From positions 1,674,001-1,738,000 of the forward strand of contig JAGTJL010000011.1 in the NCBI GenBank assembly GCA_020746875.1: 64,000 nucleotides of DNA, in the 5' to 3' direction. Source of the DNA: Rhexocercosporidium sp. MPI-PUGE-AT-0058. Lineage: Eukaryota > Ascomycota > Leotiomycetes > Helotiales. Positions 9,221-20,527 of the stretch are shown in pieces. The position numbers and the translations under genes are program-made. The stretch's first letter is position 1. Every line of letters begins with the position of its first letter. The notes below the pieces were generated by a model. The model was given only the letters and a program-made list of their open reading frames with translations. It had not been told where the DNA came from and did not search any database.

Positions 9221-12200
9221 GTTTTAGCTGCGGAATAAGAATGGTTTTAGCGAATAAGGGCTATATCGGCTGTATATAACGTTTAAACGCTTAAATTGCG
9301 GATTACATTTAATTTAAAATGCGATTTATAATTTAAACGATTAAACGCGATAACTTACTTATATTTAATTTAAAACGCCTAAAATGCAGGAATTATAATT
9401 AAAAATCGATACGCTTTAACGGCCGTTAGCGTATACATCCGATTTATAACTCTCGGTAAGGCTCTTATACTATAAGTCTTTTACCGTATTAATTGTAATA
9501 CAGCGCCACCTTCGCTGAACTCGCTACTTCTGATACAGCGCCAGGTCTTATAATATTATCTTGACACGGGTTATATTATATTGCCATAGCGGATTAAGAA
9601 TCCTTAAGTCTAGTACTTAAGATCTCGCATATTTTGAATATAAACAAAAGTATTAATTCTAATAACTATTTATCTATTATTCCTCCGTAATATCTGCTAT
9701 ATCCTAATTTTCGTCTCCTGACTCTTCTTCTGACGAATCGAGCTCTAAATCGGAATTAAAAGCATTCTTTATATCGTTGCTTATATTTGTCGTAATATCG
9801 TCTTCTTTCTTTTATCACGGAGCTTCCTTCTCCTTTACTGAAATATACGTGCTTTCAACTACAATTATATCGCCTTCAAGCTCGTCGTCGTCGTTAATAA
9901 GTGTGAGGTTCGCAGAAGAGGAAGTATAATCGCCGATAGAGATATCTAGGAGGTTTTTAATCTTTAATTCGCTATCTTTAAAGCCGTCAGGATTTAACGA
10001 TAAACTAAGGTTTCTGAAGGTTTTAACGATAATTTATTTGTGCTCGGAATAAATTCGCAATCAGGCTTCTCTTACTTAATTTATAAGTAGAATTCTGCGG
10101 TCTTAAATAAAGTATTTATTATTATTCCATTTCTTCAGGTTCTGATCGATATACACCTTCTTTAGCTCCTTGATTATCGCTTTCAAAAGTGAGTTAATTG
10201 CGATATTAAGCACTTAAACGTAGCCAGTATAGCTTCTAGGTATAAGAGATAAGGTGACGTTAAGCTTTAAGAACTCATCTCGAATCTGCTGATTCAGTCT
10301 CTCTGCTTCTAATCTCCTTGCCTTCGCTTTCGCAGATTCGTTCGCAAGGACTTTCTTTTTAATATATTTGTGAGAGGCAAAAGCATCGAGGACGAGGAGA
10401 CGAGGTTCTTGATCGGAGAGAGGGTATTCTAAAGCATATAAATAATCTTATCTAATCTAATTAATAAAGTTCTCGGAATTAGCGTATGCTTTATCGTTCC
10501 AGATCACCTTAACCGCAAGGTGATATCTGGCTATCTTAAGGCGTCGATTCTTGTTTCCTTTACCTAGCTTGCCTTTAAATATAAGAAGAAGTTTATACCG
10601 ATTCACGCTATCTGCGAAAACGATAACTTAAAGAGTAGCTTATCGTTTATCTCAGCCATTTCTTGCGGTCTTTAAGGTGACAGTTCTAGTACCTTTGCTA
10701 GCGTAAGTACGACTTCTTTAGAACTCAAAAGCGAGCGGTATTTGGTTTATATTTGCGATCTCAGAGAGCTTATATCTTCTTATAATAAGTATAATCGGAG
10801 AGCGAGGTTTGCCACAATCGGAAGTAGGAGTAACGATAATATTTCGACGGTTAAATTGAAATCAGCTGATAATCACATTCCGAAGCTCTTCAGGTGCCTT
10901 TTGAGCTCGTTTAATGCCTGCTCGAAAGGAGATTCCGTATCGGTATTTGAAGCTAGCAAGTTAACCAAGAGACTATCGAAAGCCAAGGTAAAGGTTTAAA
11001 CCTCCTTCCCTACGAATAACACGCTTAAAGTGAAGCTCATTATATATCTCTCTAGTATTCCGAATCAACTATTTGGCAGAGATAGCTCGTTTTTTCAACT
11101 TAGCCTCGTCGAACCGGACTTTTAGTCTTATTTCTATTTCCAGTTCCTTAACTTTATCTTACGGCTTTCGAATACGAAATGTCCCTCTCTTTTGGCCCAG
11201 AATCTCGGTCTTTCTCTTAATCCAATCGCGGAATATAAACCTTAAGATATATAGTTTGCGTGCCGCGTATCGAATAGTAATACGCTCGTCGGTACTATCT
11301 TTGAGTTGACGGTATATAATCTCCTAATACGTAACCGCAATTAACTTATACTCTCGAGAGTAGGAATATCGCTTTCGAGTAACGTAATCGTCGAATTCTG
11401 AGTCTGCGAGACTATTTATATTATCATCTTCAGTTCCATTCTCAATAATAGCTCGAGCCGCACGCTCTTGATCTCCAGGTTCCCCGATACCTTAAGCGTT
11501 ATTCTGAATCCGCTATTAAGCCAATTGCTTAATCGTCTCCTGTTCAATAACTCCTTTAATATATCTGCGACTTAGAACACGTTAAGAGCAAGAGATTGCG
11601 TGTTTAGCAACTGGTCCAGGTCGAGAGCGAGGCTTCGGAGGCTGTAAAAGACCTTGCAGATTCAAAGTAGCTTAGCCGGCTGGTAAAAGACCCGAAGGGA
11701 TACGCGGAATCGGCGGCATATTAATAATATTATACGAAAAGAGGTATTATTAAAAGGATCAAAAGAGTAATCAAAGATAGCAGATAAGTTATTAGAAAAA
11801 GTAGTATTTTAATAAGGATTTAGGGGGAAATTATAATCTATAGCGCCATCCTTAATTATAGCGCCAGGTCTAAAACTATCGATTTACCGCCAAAAAGATA
11901 CAGCGCCATGGCGCTGTATTACAATTAATACGGTACTTTAAATAAGAAAATTAATAAGCGCACGTGACAATTCAGAGAAATTATACTTATACTAAAGCTC
12001 TTATATACGTGTATGTAATACGTATACGTACGTACGTATGAATTATAATATACTTTTATATAAGTCTTTCAATAATTTCCAGCTTTAAAGTTAATTCTAT
12101 ATTTCCGCGTATAAAGCGCTATTATTGCCGTTATCGCTATTATTACGGACCTTATTAAATTACGCAACTTAAAGAAATACGTGCTACTATCGGAATTAAA

Positions 12201-12260
12201 AATTTAAATATATTACTGCGATTGCGAATACGGGTAACGACGGGCAATACCCGTTAATGC
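9221..12260 (-). repeat. Interspersed repeat R1, copy B, split by a pogo insertion
   Basis: Read on the minus strand, 12260-11936 and then 9481-9221 follow the order of R1 copy A (343-382, 2541-2891, 3207-3428). The pogo-type element at 9484-11933 interrupts the copy at a TA. Copy A shows the uninterrupted sequence there (near 2825-2850). RIP is heavy: many CG and CA positions of copy A are TA here. Confidence 0.75.
9484..11933 (-). mobile_element. Pogo-type DNA transposon (RIP-inactivated)
   Basis: Terminal inverted repeats of 25 bp begin CCGTATTAATTG and contain TACAGCGCCA, with TA on each side (9482-9483 and 11934-11935). The length is 2,450 bp. The minus strand encodes transposase remnants: EPRLLVLDAFASHK around 10375-10420, then LNVTLSLIPRSYTGYV near 10220-10275. 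These match the DDE endonuclease block of the HTH-Psq/CENP-B/DDE fungal family. Many stops and transitions leave no intact frame. Degenerate copies of the TACAGCGCCA motif also lie just inside both ends (about 9530-9545 and 11840-11870). Confidence 0.85.
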
Positions 12261-12304
12261 CTTCTAAAGGTTTTTATTAATAATATAATTTTTTTTTAAA
12301 TACA

Positions 12305-12422
12305 TTTTTTCTTAAGTAGTTATAGATTTTAAGAGATTCTTATTATTTTTATATTCTTGTTATAAAATATAAGGCGCCAGTTATACGTAATTGCCATCTT
12401 TTATAAAGTAAGCGTTATATTA
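12305..12422. repeat. Inverted-repeat arm (partner 7994-8119)
   Basis: Reverse complement of 7994-8119; the two arms are about 4.2 kb apart and bracket R1 copy B and the pogo element. Confidence 0.7.
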
Positions 12423-12728
12423 AAGCGAAATATATATTATATTATAACATAAACTGCTTAAATTTACAATTTTATTTATAATAAGTATCAGGTATTTAAG
12501 CTTTAAATACCTCCGGCTTTCAAGTAAATATTTCCTTAATTCTTACCTCGTTACTTTTTCTTTTAATAAATATTTTCTTAAGTAACGATACTTCAAGTAA
12601 AATACTTAAAGTATAGCGTTCCTAATTCAGTAAGTATTATACGTATTAAGTCGTTGGTTAATATCAGTTATAAAATAAAGTCATAAAAAGTCAGGTTTTT
12701 AATTAAAATTAAGACGTTATAAGTAAAT

Positions 12729-12917
12729 TGTCGGACAGAAGTGGAGCAGGCTTTTAGTGGTTCAAGAGCTCTACGATTAACGTAGAGAGCAAGGGTTCAA
12801 AAGATGTATTGAAGTGAGCGTTACCCTCTGTAAGAGAGGACTGTGACCCGAGTATATATACACGTGAGTGCTTACGAGAGCATACACATGACCAGTAGAC
12901 TGCGCTAGGGCGCGACA
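12729..12917. mobile_element. Solo LTR (family L2), not visibly RIP-mutated
   Basis: Starts TGTCGGACAG and ends GGGCGCGACA, with the 5-bp target duplication TAAAT at 12724-12728 and 12918-12922. The 189 bp contain a TATATATA box (about 12853-12860) and much higher GC than the flanks. It therefore inserted after the surrounding island decayed, or is too short or low-copy to be mutated. No second LTR or internal region was found. Confidence 0.8.
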
Positions 12918-12922
12918 TAAAT

Positions 12923-13694
12923 TGAATTATTATATAAATTTGAGTACTAAGCTCTTATTTAATAACAGAAATACTAGTCTTATATAAAACCTTCGTTTCT
13001 TAGTGTAAGCTTTATTAAATAGTTTTATAAAGCGCGTAAGTCCGCAAGTCCGTAAGCTCGTTTAGCGAGCTAGTATTTGACGTGATTTTTAATCGTAAGA
13101 ATCAAGTGTTAATTGTCTGTTTAATCGTTAACCGAAAATAACTAATTAATTATTATATAAACAAACGATTTTAAGAGCTTTTGTTTTTTAGTCCGTTGAG
13201 GTCAAGAGCCTGTCTCTCTTAAATCTTAAAAAGCTTCTTTTAAAAGGGCCTTTGTCTTAAGTAAGTGATGCTGAGAGTTTGCCGGTCCTGGAAGCCTAGG
13301 CTCTCACGCCATTCGTAACACTAAGCTTATATATTATTAAAATTTGGCCTCTTTTCCTTATTCAATGTCCCTTTTAGCCTTAATATATACTAGCTTAACT
13401 CTGCGATAAAACGAAACCGGTAGGTTTTATTTCATTGTGTTACATAAGTCACTTCTTAAGGTAACCTCAAGGAGTGCTTTTGTAGGGCTCAGAGGGTATT
13501 CTTCTCAACTACCTATCGAAAATTCAAAAGACCACCTCTTTCATACCATCCTTCTCAGTCCTCGTTCTTTTCCGAGGCCTACAAAGACGATAAATTCCTA
13601 AAAGAGACAAACACCTCACGAGGGTAGATATGAACACTACCTCTACTTGCAAAGCACCTCTCATGACACATGAAAAACAATTTGATTTTAGTAT
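12923..13694. other. Island edge and 3' flank of GT15, no gene
   Basis: AT-rich DNA to about 13400, then ordinary composition. A GC-richer patch at 13195-13320 may be another short repeat, but clean ends or target duplications were not found. Confidence 0.4.
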
Positions 13695-15128
13695 CTACAT
13701 AACCGTGCGCCGAACTCGATTTAAACATGTCGCGTCTACAATCTCGATCTGCTCGTCGCATTCACAGTTACAGCCCAGCATCTCGCCTCGGTCCTCTTTC
13801 CGCCCAGGAACCAGTACCCCCCGCGCACCGTTCTTCGGAGCAAAAGCGCAATACTGCAATCTGCTATGCATATATCCAAGATCTGAGAAATGATGCAATT
13901 GCTCTGGCTTAAGCAGCATCGCGGCTGCTAACGTATGGACCGGCGCATCACCCCATCGCTCGTAATAAAACCCACCATCTTCGTCCAGGTGTCGAAAGAG
14001 CTTACGGTACGCTTCCGAGCGGAAGAAATCCATATCTGCGATTTCAAAATTGCTCCAGAAGTGGCACATATTCCACAGATCGCCTTCCGAATTCCGGTTT
14101 CTCAGCCAGGGTAATAAGAATCGACGGATAGGCCATGGCGCATATGATGCATCGGTTAAAGCAATCCAGAGGGATGTTGTGGAGATGTGTAGGGTTGACT
14201 TATAGTCTGATATTTTTCGATACAAGGACGGAACAGTTTTGCCAAGTTCCCCTACGATGATCGGGGAGTTAGCAATTACTTGTCTCAGTGATAGTTTTAG
14301 TAGTGGAAGTCCTCCCGAGACACCAAAAATAAAATCATAGCTACTGCTCGAACAACGTACAGAGCGCTATGGTATAGCCGTAGACCTTTTGATGGACGGC
14401 CATAGAGACGAAGGGATCGTACGTTAAGTCGCAGGTGAGTTTGATGTCAGGCTCAACACGCCAGTACCACTTGTAAGGTTGAAGTGCGGGATGGTCATAG
14501 AAAAAACTAGGAAACGTGAATGTCAGCCATTTTTGTTTTCGAAAAACTCAAATTATAAGAATGGAGGGTTTGTTACAAACCCTGACTGGAAACGACACAT
14601 ATGGTGATAGCTCTCAATACCAGCATATATGATTCTTCGGCTCTGCATCTCATCCATACTTTTGTGCGCGCGCTGTTGATCAATCCACTCTGGGAATCCC
14701 CACATGTCTTCCGGTATGGTGTCAAATCGAGCCCCGGACCCATCTCCTACTGCTTTTGTGACCTTGTCAATAAAGGCCGGCGTCCATGCCTCGTCGTTGA
14801 GGAATACCCAAGGATACCTGAAATGGTCATTGAACCGCCTCTGAACACTTTCAACACTGGCTACCGCATTGTCGATATCTGAATTTCTAGCAAGCATGAT
14901 GAAAGTTGCATTCGCACGGACTGTAGTGTTTTGGATGCCGTCTTGACATCCAATGCGAAATGGCGCATCGAGGTTCGTAGCAGGGCGTGTAACAACGTAG
15001 TCTCGTACGTGGAAGAAAACCTCAAGTATCGCTGCCAAGAGTACAAAAACAACCACCTTCCAGCGACGTGCCAGCACCTGTAATAGGCTGAGCACAGGAT
15101 TCGACCATCGTGAGCGTAAAGAGATCAT
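13695..15128 (-). CDS. GT15 alpha-1,2-mannosyltransferase (KTR/KRE2/MNT1 family)
   Basis: Three exons (15128-14581, 14506-14361, 14251-13695) give 416 aa, normal for the family. It is a type II Golgi protein with a short cytosolic tail and a membrane anchor at about residues 23-42 (VVVFVLLAAILEV). The catalytic domain follows: NATFIMLARN, YPWVFLNDE, YHHMCRFQSGFF, YKWYWRVEPD, CDLTYDPF, CHFWSNFEIAD (with the family's catalytic Glu) and YYERWGDAPVH. The first intron uses a GTTTGT donor; the neighbouring GTAACA would break the frame. Family members add alpha-1,2-mannose from GDP-mannose to O- and N-glycans. It lies head-to-head with the broken GT90 gene. All hallmark motifs are present, so it is probably functional. 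Confidence 0.92.
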
Positions 15129-15651
15129 TGTAACTGCCCCGAGATATCATTCATGGCTCATGCTGAGGTTCTCATGTATGTCCTAAACAAATGAGGTTGT
15201 AGTCACATGTGGCGTTTGCGCTAGCCAAGCCTTGGCACCGTGCCGCCCCGCCCCACCGCACGAAAAGGGGGTTTCAGGTGGGTCTCGCACATGCCAAGTA
15301 TTTTGCCTTGACCTTTCAGGAAATTTACGAAGAAAAGTCTGGAAATTCAGACGGATGATTGGACGAATGACTTTTTGTACTTTACAACGATGGGCGAGAC
15401 GCACCTGAAACCAACCCCTTTTGCACAAGAGATCGCTCGCTCAAGTTGTGTCGCGTCATCAACAAATCCATGAAGGCTGCTGGAGAGATAATCCAGCCCA
15501 TTTCGGATATCGGAAACCACTATCCTCCGGCAAAGCTACGCCTCTAGGCAAGAACACACTAAAGGCAATATGTATAAATAAAAAAGGCCGTACGTTCCTT
15601 CTTCAGGTTGAGGTGATGTTACCTTTTAGTGTATTCTTGCTTTTTAGCATA
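15129..15651. other. Divergent upstream region between GT15 and GT90
   Basis: It should contain the GT15 promoter and perhaps the lost 5' exons of GT90. I see no transmembrane-coding exon in it. It contains the short inverted repeat described at 15546-15641. Confidence 0.4.
15546..15641. repeat. Short inverted repeat abutting the MITE
   Basis: AGGCAAGAACACACTAAAGG (15546-15565) is nearly complementary to CCTTTTAGTGTATTCTTGCT (15622-15641) around about 55 bp. It lies nine bases from the TA where the MITE inserted. It could be a tiny MITE or a regulatory hairpin. Confidence 0.6.
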
Positions 15652-16399
15652 ACGTCCCACCCCCCTATTCCGCCCACCTTTTACACCAAAAACAGCGATT
15701 TTGAGGTATTAATATCTCTTCAACTAATTGATAAAAATTTATAATTCTTTTATATTCGTATTTATTAGCTCTTTTTAACTAACTTCGTAAAGCCAATTGC
15801 AATTCGGATCATAAATTATTACATAATCTTAAATTTAAAATTTTACATACAAAAAAGCCCCAAAAAAATCACTTACTAATAACTTCTTTAATAGTGAATA
15901 TTATTTTATAAAACTTGAAAAATGTAAAGATCGTATATAAATCTTAGAGTTATAAGAATCTTAGAGTAATTGTATTAATAGTTGTGTTTTAATTAAATAA
16001 ATAATTTATCTTTTATAAAATATATAAATAATGCTTTATACTTTACTTAATTATAAAATTATTATTAATAGAATTAATTTAAAACTCAAGAATATTAAAA
16101 CCATATATAAAATACACCTTAGGTATAAGTTTTAAGGTCTTATATGAATAATTACGGAAGTTATTAAGAAAATAAGAAATTTCAAACTTACACCAAAAGT
16201 TGCACAAGAGAAATTTCTTAGACCTTTATATACTTAGCATGTAATATTACGCAATACAAAATAAACATCCTTATAAAAGATATCACCAATCTTTAGTTTC
16301 AGCTTATTTTATTAATAAATGATAAAAATATTGATTATTAAAAGTAGTGAGTTTTGGTGTAAAAGGGGCGGGCGGAATGGGGGTTGGGAGGTGGGACGT
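15652..16399. mobile_element. Non-autonomous pogo-like MITE (748 bp)
   Basis: Imperfect inverted termini of about 45-50 bp: the left starts ACGTCCCACC and runs to TTTTACACCAAAA, the right is its complement. The TA duplication lies at 15650-15651 and 16400-16401. The AT-rich interior has no coding frame. The termini resemble those of the element at 18156-20133 (ACGTC, then a C-rich run, then ATTCCG.CCACC), so that family's transposase may have moved it. It lies directly upstream of the first recognisable GT90 codons. Confidence 0.85.
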
Positions 16400-16401
16400 T
16401 A

Positions 16402-17895
16402 CCCCCTTTCTTGAGCATCCTGTTGAGGCACTAATCGAACATGCGAAAGCCGAATTTGCAATCCTTGTACAAGGGCAATCCCATAGCTATAAAGCTGCTC
16501 ACGATGAATATCGGCGACGGTCCTCTGCAGAGGCACCACCAGGCTTCGAAGCGTGGTATAATTTCGCTGTGCAACACCAGTCCCCTATTATTGAAAACTT
16601 CGACATCGTCTTCGATTCAGTCTCACCGTTCTTGAAATTCTGTGGCACTGAGGTCAATGCAATGATGGCTGAAATGCTAGAGTCGCCGAACAATGAACTG
16701 TGGCATTGTGTTTTTTCACGAGGAAACGCCCAGAGTCGATGTACTCATCCCCACCGCACAAATGATAGGCATATCTCCGATTCCTTAAATAACATTCTGG
16801 CAAATTTGCTAGGGATTATCCCCAATCTTGAGTTGCTGGTTAATCATCTCGATGAACCGCGGCTTTTAGTTCCACCACTGACCATTTGAGGAAACAAGCA
16901 GCATTTCCAAACCACGGACATGCCACGTACTCCAAACTGGGAAGTAATAACCAGGTTTTGCGACCCCCAGAAAATCGAGAAGATATGTCTCTCTATTCAA
17001 ACAGTGGAACTTTTCGATCTTCCTTTTGTCACTGATTTTTTTTCAGCAATGGACCTGTGTCGAGATCCTGAGTATAAGCTCAATGCACTGCCTCTTCATG
17101 AGCCTTACATCCTTCAACTTGATTGAAGGCTTGATCCCAATATTATCGACTGGTGCGCTATCGACGATGGGGGATTTGTTGTCTCCAAGTCCAGCCTATA
17201 ACGAGTCTGGATTTCGTTATGATGGTTCAAACGATATTGAATGGGGAAAAAAGAAAAACAATCTATACTGGGCATGCTCTACGACTGGTCGATTTGCTAG
17301 AGATGACCGATGGCAGTACTCCCAACGACAAAGATATGTGGCATTGGCACAAAACTTGAAGCGACAGCGACATAATTATCTACTAGCAAGAGCAGGCGCA
17401 GTCCACCGCGTGTCATCGACCTTTTTGAATCGCAAGTTACGCGAAGCCAGCTTCACCAACATCTTGCAGTGTAATAGCAAGTCCTGCAGAGACCAGAGGG
17501 CTTATTTTGACGTCAATTATTGGGCAGAAAAAGACGAAGCACTTCGATCAAGACTCGTCTTTGATATCGACGGAAATGGTATCAGTGGTCGATACTATAA
17601 GCTCTTAGCTTCTAGATCTGTTCCTCTTAAGCAAACGATCCTACATGAGTGGCACGATGATCGCCTCATGCCATGGGTACATTTCGTGCCAGTCAGTCAA
17701 AGCATGGAAGAGCTCCCCGAGCTGGTGCTATATCTTACGTCAACTAGAACAGGGCAACGGAAGGTGAAGGATATCGCAGACCAGCGTCGGGATTGGTTTT
17801 CAACGGTCTTTCGAGATATTGATCTCACCATCTACATGTATCGCTTATTGTTGGAGCTATCAAGGGTGCAAGATCCGAGCAGGGATGCTACATAA
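16402..17895 (+). pseudogene. GT90 (CAP10-like) glycosyltransferase pseudogene
   Basis: Conceptual translation matches fungal CAP10/GT90 proteins, Golgi enzymes related to cryptococcal xylosyltransferase Cap10 and Drosophila Rumi. HPVEALIEHAKAEF starts at about 16416. APPGFEAWYNFA, the FDIVFDSVSPF region, and DEPRLLVPP follow. C-terminal blocks are LIPILSTGALSTMGDLL, VFDIDGNGISGRYYKLLAS, LHEWHDDRLMPWVHFVP and DIDLTIYMYRLLLE. Lesions are an in-frame TGA at 16887-16889 and a frameshift near 17075-17090. The N-terminal anchor exons are missing; the MITE at 15652-16399 sits where they should begin. A small frameshift could be a sequence error, but three defects together argue for a dead gene. Confidence 0.85.
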
Positions 17896-18155
17896 GAGGT
17901 AGTATTTTAGCAGGAAATATCAAATCTATCAAGACGTTCTGACATAAATGGGTGTTGGGCGGTGACATGGTATGGTCCGTTGGGGAAGGGTGGGAGTATT
18001 TTGTCGTAGTGTGGTGTAGTGTGTATGTCTTAATGTCGATGAGGGTCTAGCGGGACTTGAGATCAAGAATTCTGTTACTTCTTGGGTAGCGGGTTAACAG
18101 TGAGCTGGTAAGCGAGGGTAAAACAGAAAATGTGAGCAACTCTCATCTCGTATTA
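17896..18155. other. 3' flank of GT90, no gene
   Basis: Ordinary sequence up to the TA at 18154-18155, where the next transposon begins. Confidence 0.4.
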
Positions 18156-20133
18156 ACGTCTAACCCCCCCATCCCGACCACCCCCAATTCCGACCACCCT
18201 CGCTTAACTCACCGCCACTCTTACCTACTAACTTAAATAATTAATTACTCTTCCATTCTCTAATCAATTCTCTTTAAATTTGGAATTCGCATTGTTTTCA
18301 TCATGAAGCCTGAATATACTAAGTATAACATCATGTGTGCGCTTAAGGAGGTCGCAAATGGCAAGTCTTTACGGAAGGCAGCGCTTAAGTAGAGTGTTCT
18401 AAAGTCTACCCTTTATAGCCGTAACAAAAAGGTTCTACCATATCAGGAAGCCGCTAGTCATTTGCAGAGGCTACTTGCGGTAATAGAGAATCGATTGAGT
18501 AATTAAGTGCTTACTCAAGAGTCTCTTAGTCATAGAGTTACGCATACACAAATCAAGATTTTTAGCCAAAGGCTTCTAGCTCTTTAAGAGAACCACCGAC
18601 CGCTCGGAAAACACTAGATGTCTCGTATTTTAGCACGAAATCCTATTCTAAAGACTAAGAAGCAGATATACGTCGATTCTGTACGTATTAATAGCGCTTA
18701 TTCCGAAGTTATTCGACCTTAATTCCAGAAACTGGAGATCCTAGCTATTAAAGCTATTCCAGCTAATTAGTAATAAAATATAGACGAAACTGGCGTTATA
18801 AAAGGCTATAGCTTTAATAGATTAATTATAAAGCACGCAAAAAAGCGCAAGGTTTAAAGGAAACAGCCAGGTTCACGTATATAAACGATAATTATTAAGT
18901 ATATCTCTACTATAAGGGTTTTTACGCAACCTACGGTAATTTACAAAGGAAAATCGGTCTAATAATAATAATTCCCGTCTTAATTAGACGTATTCAATAA
19001 ATGGCACTTCACTGCAATTAATAATAAGTAAATAACTAATAATACGGCTTTAAAGTAATTAAAAAAAGTATTTATCCCTCAGACGAAACTATATAATTAT
19101 TCTATAAGACTCTTTATTTTAGACGGCTATAAGAGCTACAAGACTACGGAATTCCTTTAAAAGTGCCTTAAATATAATATATATATATTATTTTTATTTA
19201 TATATACGTCTTACGTCTTATAACTTTTAGATTTATCGATTTTCTCGGTTCTAAAGCGTGCTTACCGGAAAGAGCTTTAAAAATTAAGTTCATTACTCGA
19301 TTCTACTTTAATTAATAAACGCAATTTCCTTATCTACTATTAAAAAGCACGTCAAGAGAGTATTACCCCTTTTAATATTAAAGCTAATTAGAGAAATAGC
19401 GGAGTATAGCTGGTATCCGTAATTAAACTATTAATAAGCCCTTTACTATTAGAAAACTATAATAAATCAATAAATCTATCTCTTTTAAAGCCTCAAGAGA
19501 CGTGTCATGTGTTTATCACGTGGGGCTGTTCTCTTAATTGGTATATGTACTAAGTAGAGCGTATTCTGCCTTAAGGCCAAATACTGTAGTCTTTTGACTC
19601 CGATGGCGTACTGGTGTGAGCTCTACTCTCAGCCACATTACAGGACGCTAATTCTACCTCCGGAAGCTTTTACTTCTTTAAATCGGTTCTTTACGCTTAA
19701 AATTAAGAGAAATATCTATTTATAAATACGTACTTTAGTAAGCGAGTCATATAATTAACTTTTAATACAACGTTTGCTCTTTAAGAAAGTTTTAAAAGAT
19801 ATTAATAAAAAGGACTACGAATTAAGGAAGGCAAATATAAAGATTAAAGAGCTAGAAAAGAGGTTAAAGCAATTAAAGCTAAGGGAAAGACAGAAAGTCC
19901 AAACTAATCCAAAATCCAAGTTTATAATAACACGTGCTATTCGGGAGGCTTAAATTACAGCTAGAGAACGCTAAATTACACTAATAGAATTGGGATCAGA
20001 AAGAGAATCAGATTCTATAGTTTCATATATAGAAGTTAAGGCAATATAAAGTTATTAACTCCTGAATAAAAAGTGCTGGAATTAAGCGAGGTGATCGGAA
20101 TAGGGGGGTGGTCGGGATAGGTGGGTTAGACGT
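18156..20133 (+). mobile_element. Fot1/pogo-family transposon (RIP-inactivated)
   Basis: Inverted termini of about 50 bp (left ACGTCTAACCC, right GGGTTAGACGT) and flanking TA (18154-18155, 20134-20135). At 1,978 bp it has the size of Fot1-class elements. The plus strand keeps a decayed transposase: start MKPEYTKYNIMCALKEVANG (HTH-Psq) at 18303, NIDETG at about 18775-18795, LFILDGYKSYKT near 19110-19145, and a charged coiled-coil tail (KIKELEKRLKQLK) near 19850. TAG and TAA stops are frequent, as after C-to-T mutation of Gln codons. The segment at about 19500-19660 has higher GC and no transposase similarity and may be a further insertion. Confidence 0.85.
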
Positions 20134-20269
20134 TACCATATGCGCTGTAACGTCCCTAGTCAAATAAATCCTTCCATGCCTTCACCACCTTTCTTGTCTT
20201 AAGAAAGGTTCCTTATCATTTACGACGTTAGATTAGCACAGGAAAACGCCTATCATCTAACAGCTTGGC

Positions 20270-20527
20270 TGTAACGACACTGGCCAAGAGAGCGGTGTAA
20301 GAGGTATATGGTAGTACTTTAGCTGAGGCTATCGAGAGCTAATAGGTCTAATACGAAAGAAACAAGAAGATGAAGAAGGAAAGAGGGAGTGGAGGGAGTG
20401 TGAGTTCATATATATAGGCTCCTCCGAAACCCCTCCGGTACTGGTCCGACTCGGCATGACTTGGTTACCTCTGAACCCCTGGATTCCCTGACTCGCTGAG
20501 AAGCTCCTAAGTGCACCTATCGTCACA
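20270..20527 (-). mobile_element. Solo LTR (family L1), well preserved
   Basis: Begins TGTAACGACACTGG and ends CCTATCGTCACA, with TTGGC duplicated at 20265-20269 and 20528-20532. Its 258 bp contain a TATATATA box. The reverse complement resembles the decayed LTR at 25-184. It is much less mutated than that copy, so it probably inserted later. Confidence 0.85.

Noticed and set aside
10742..11309. Plus-strand frames of 78-85 codons in the pogo element
   Set aside because: They are antisense shadows of the minus-strand transposase remnant.
13195..13320. Possible LTR or tRNA-like patch
   Set aside because: It ends CGTAACA but has no exact target duplication, and no tRNA cloverleaf or B-box could be built.
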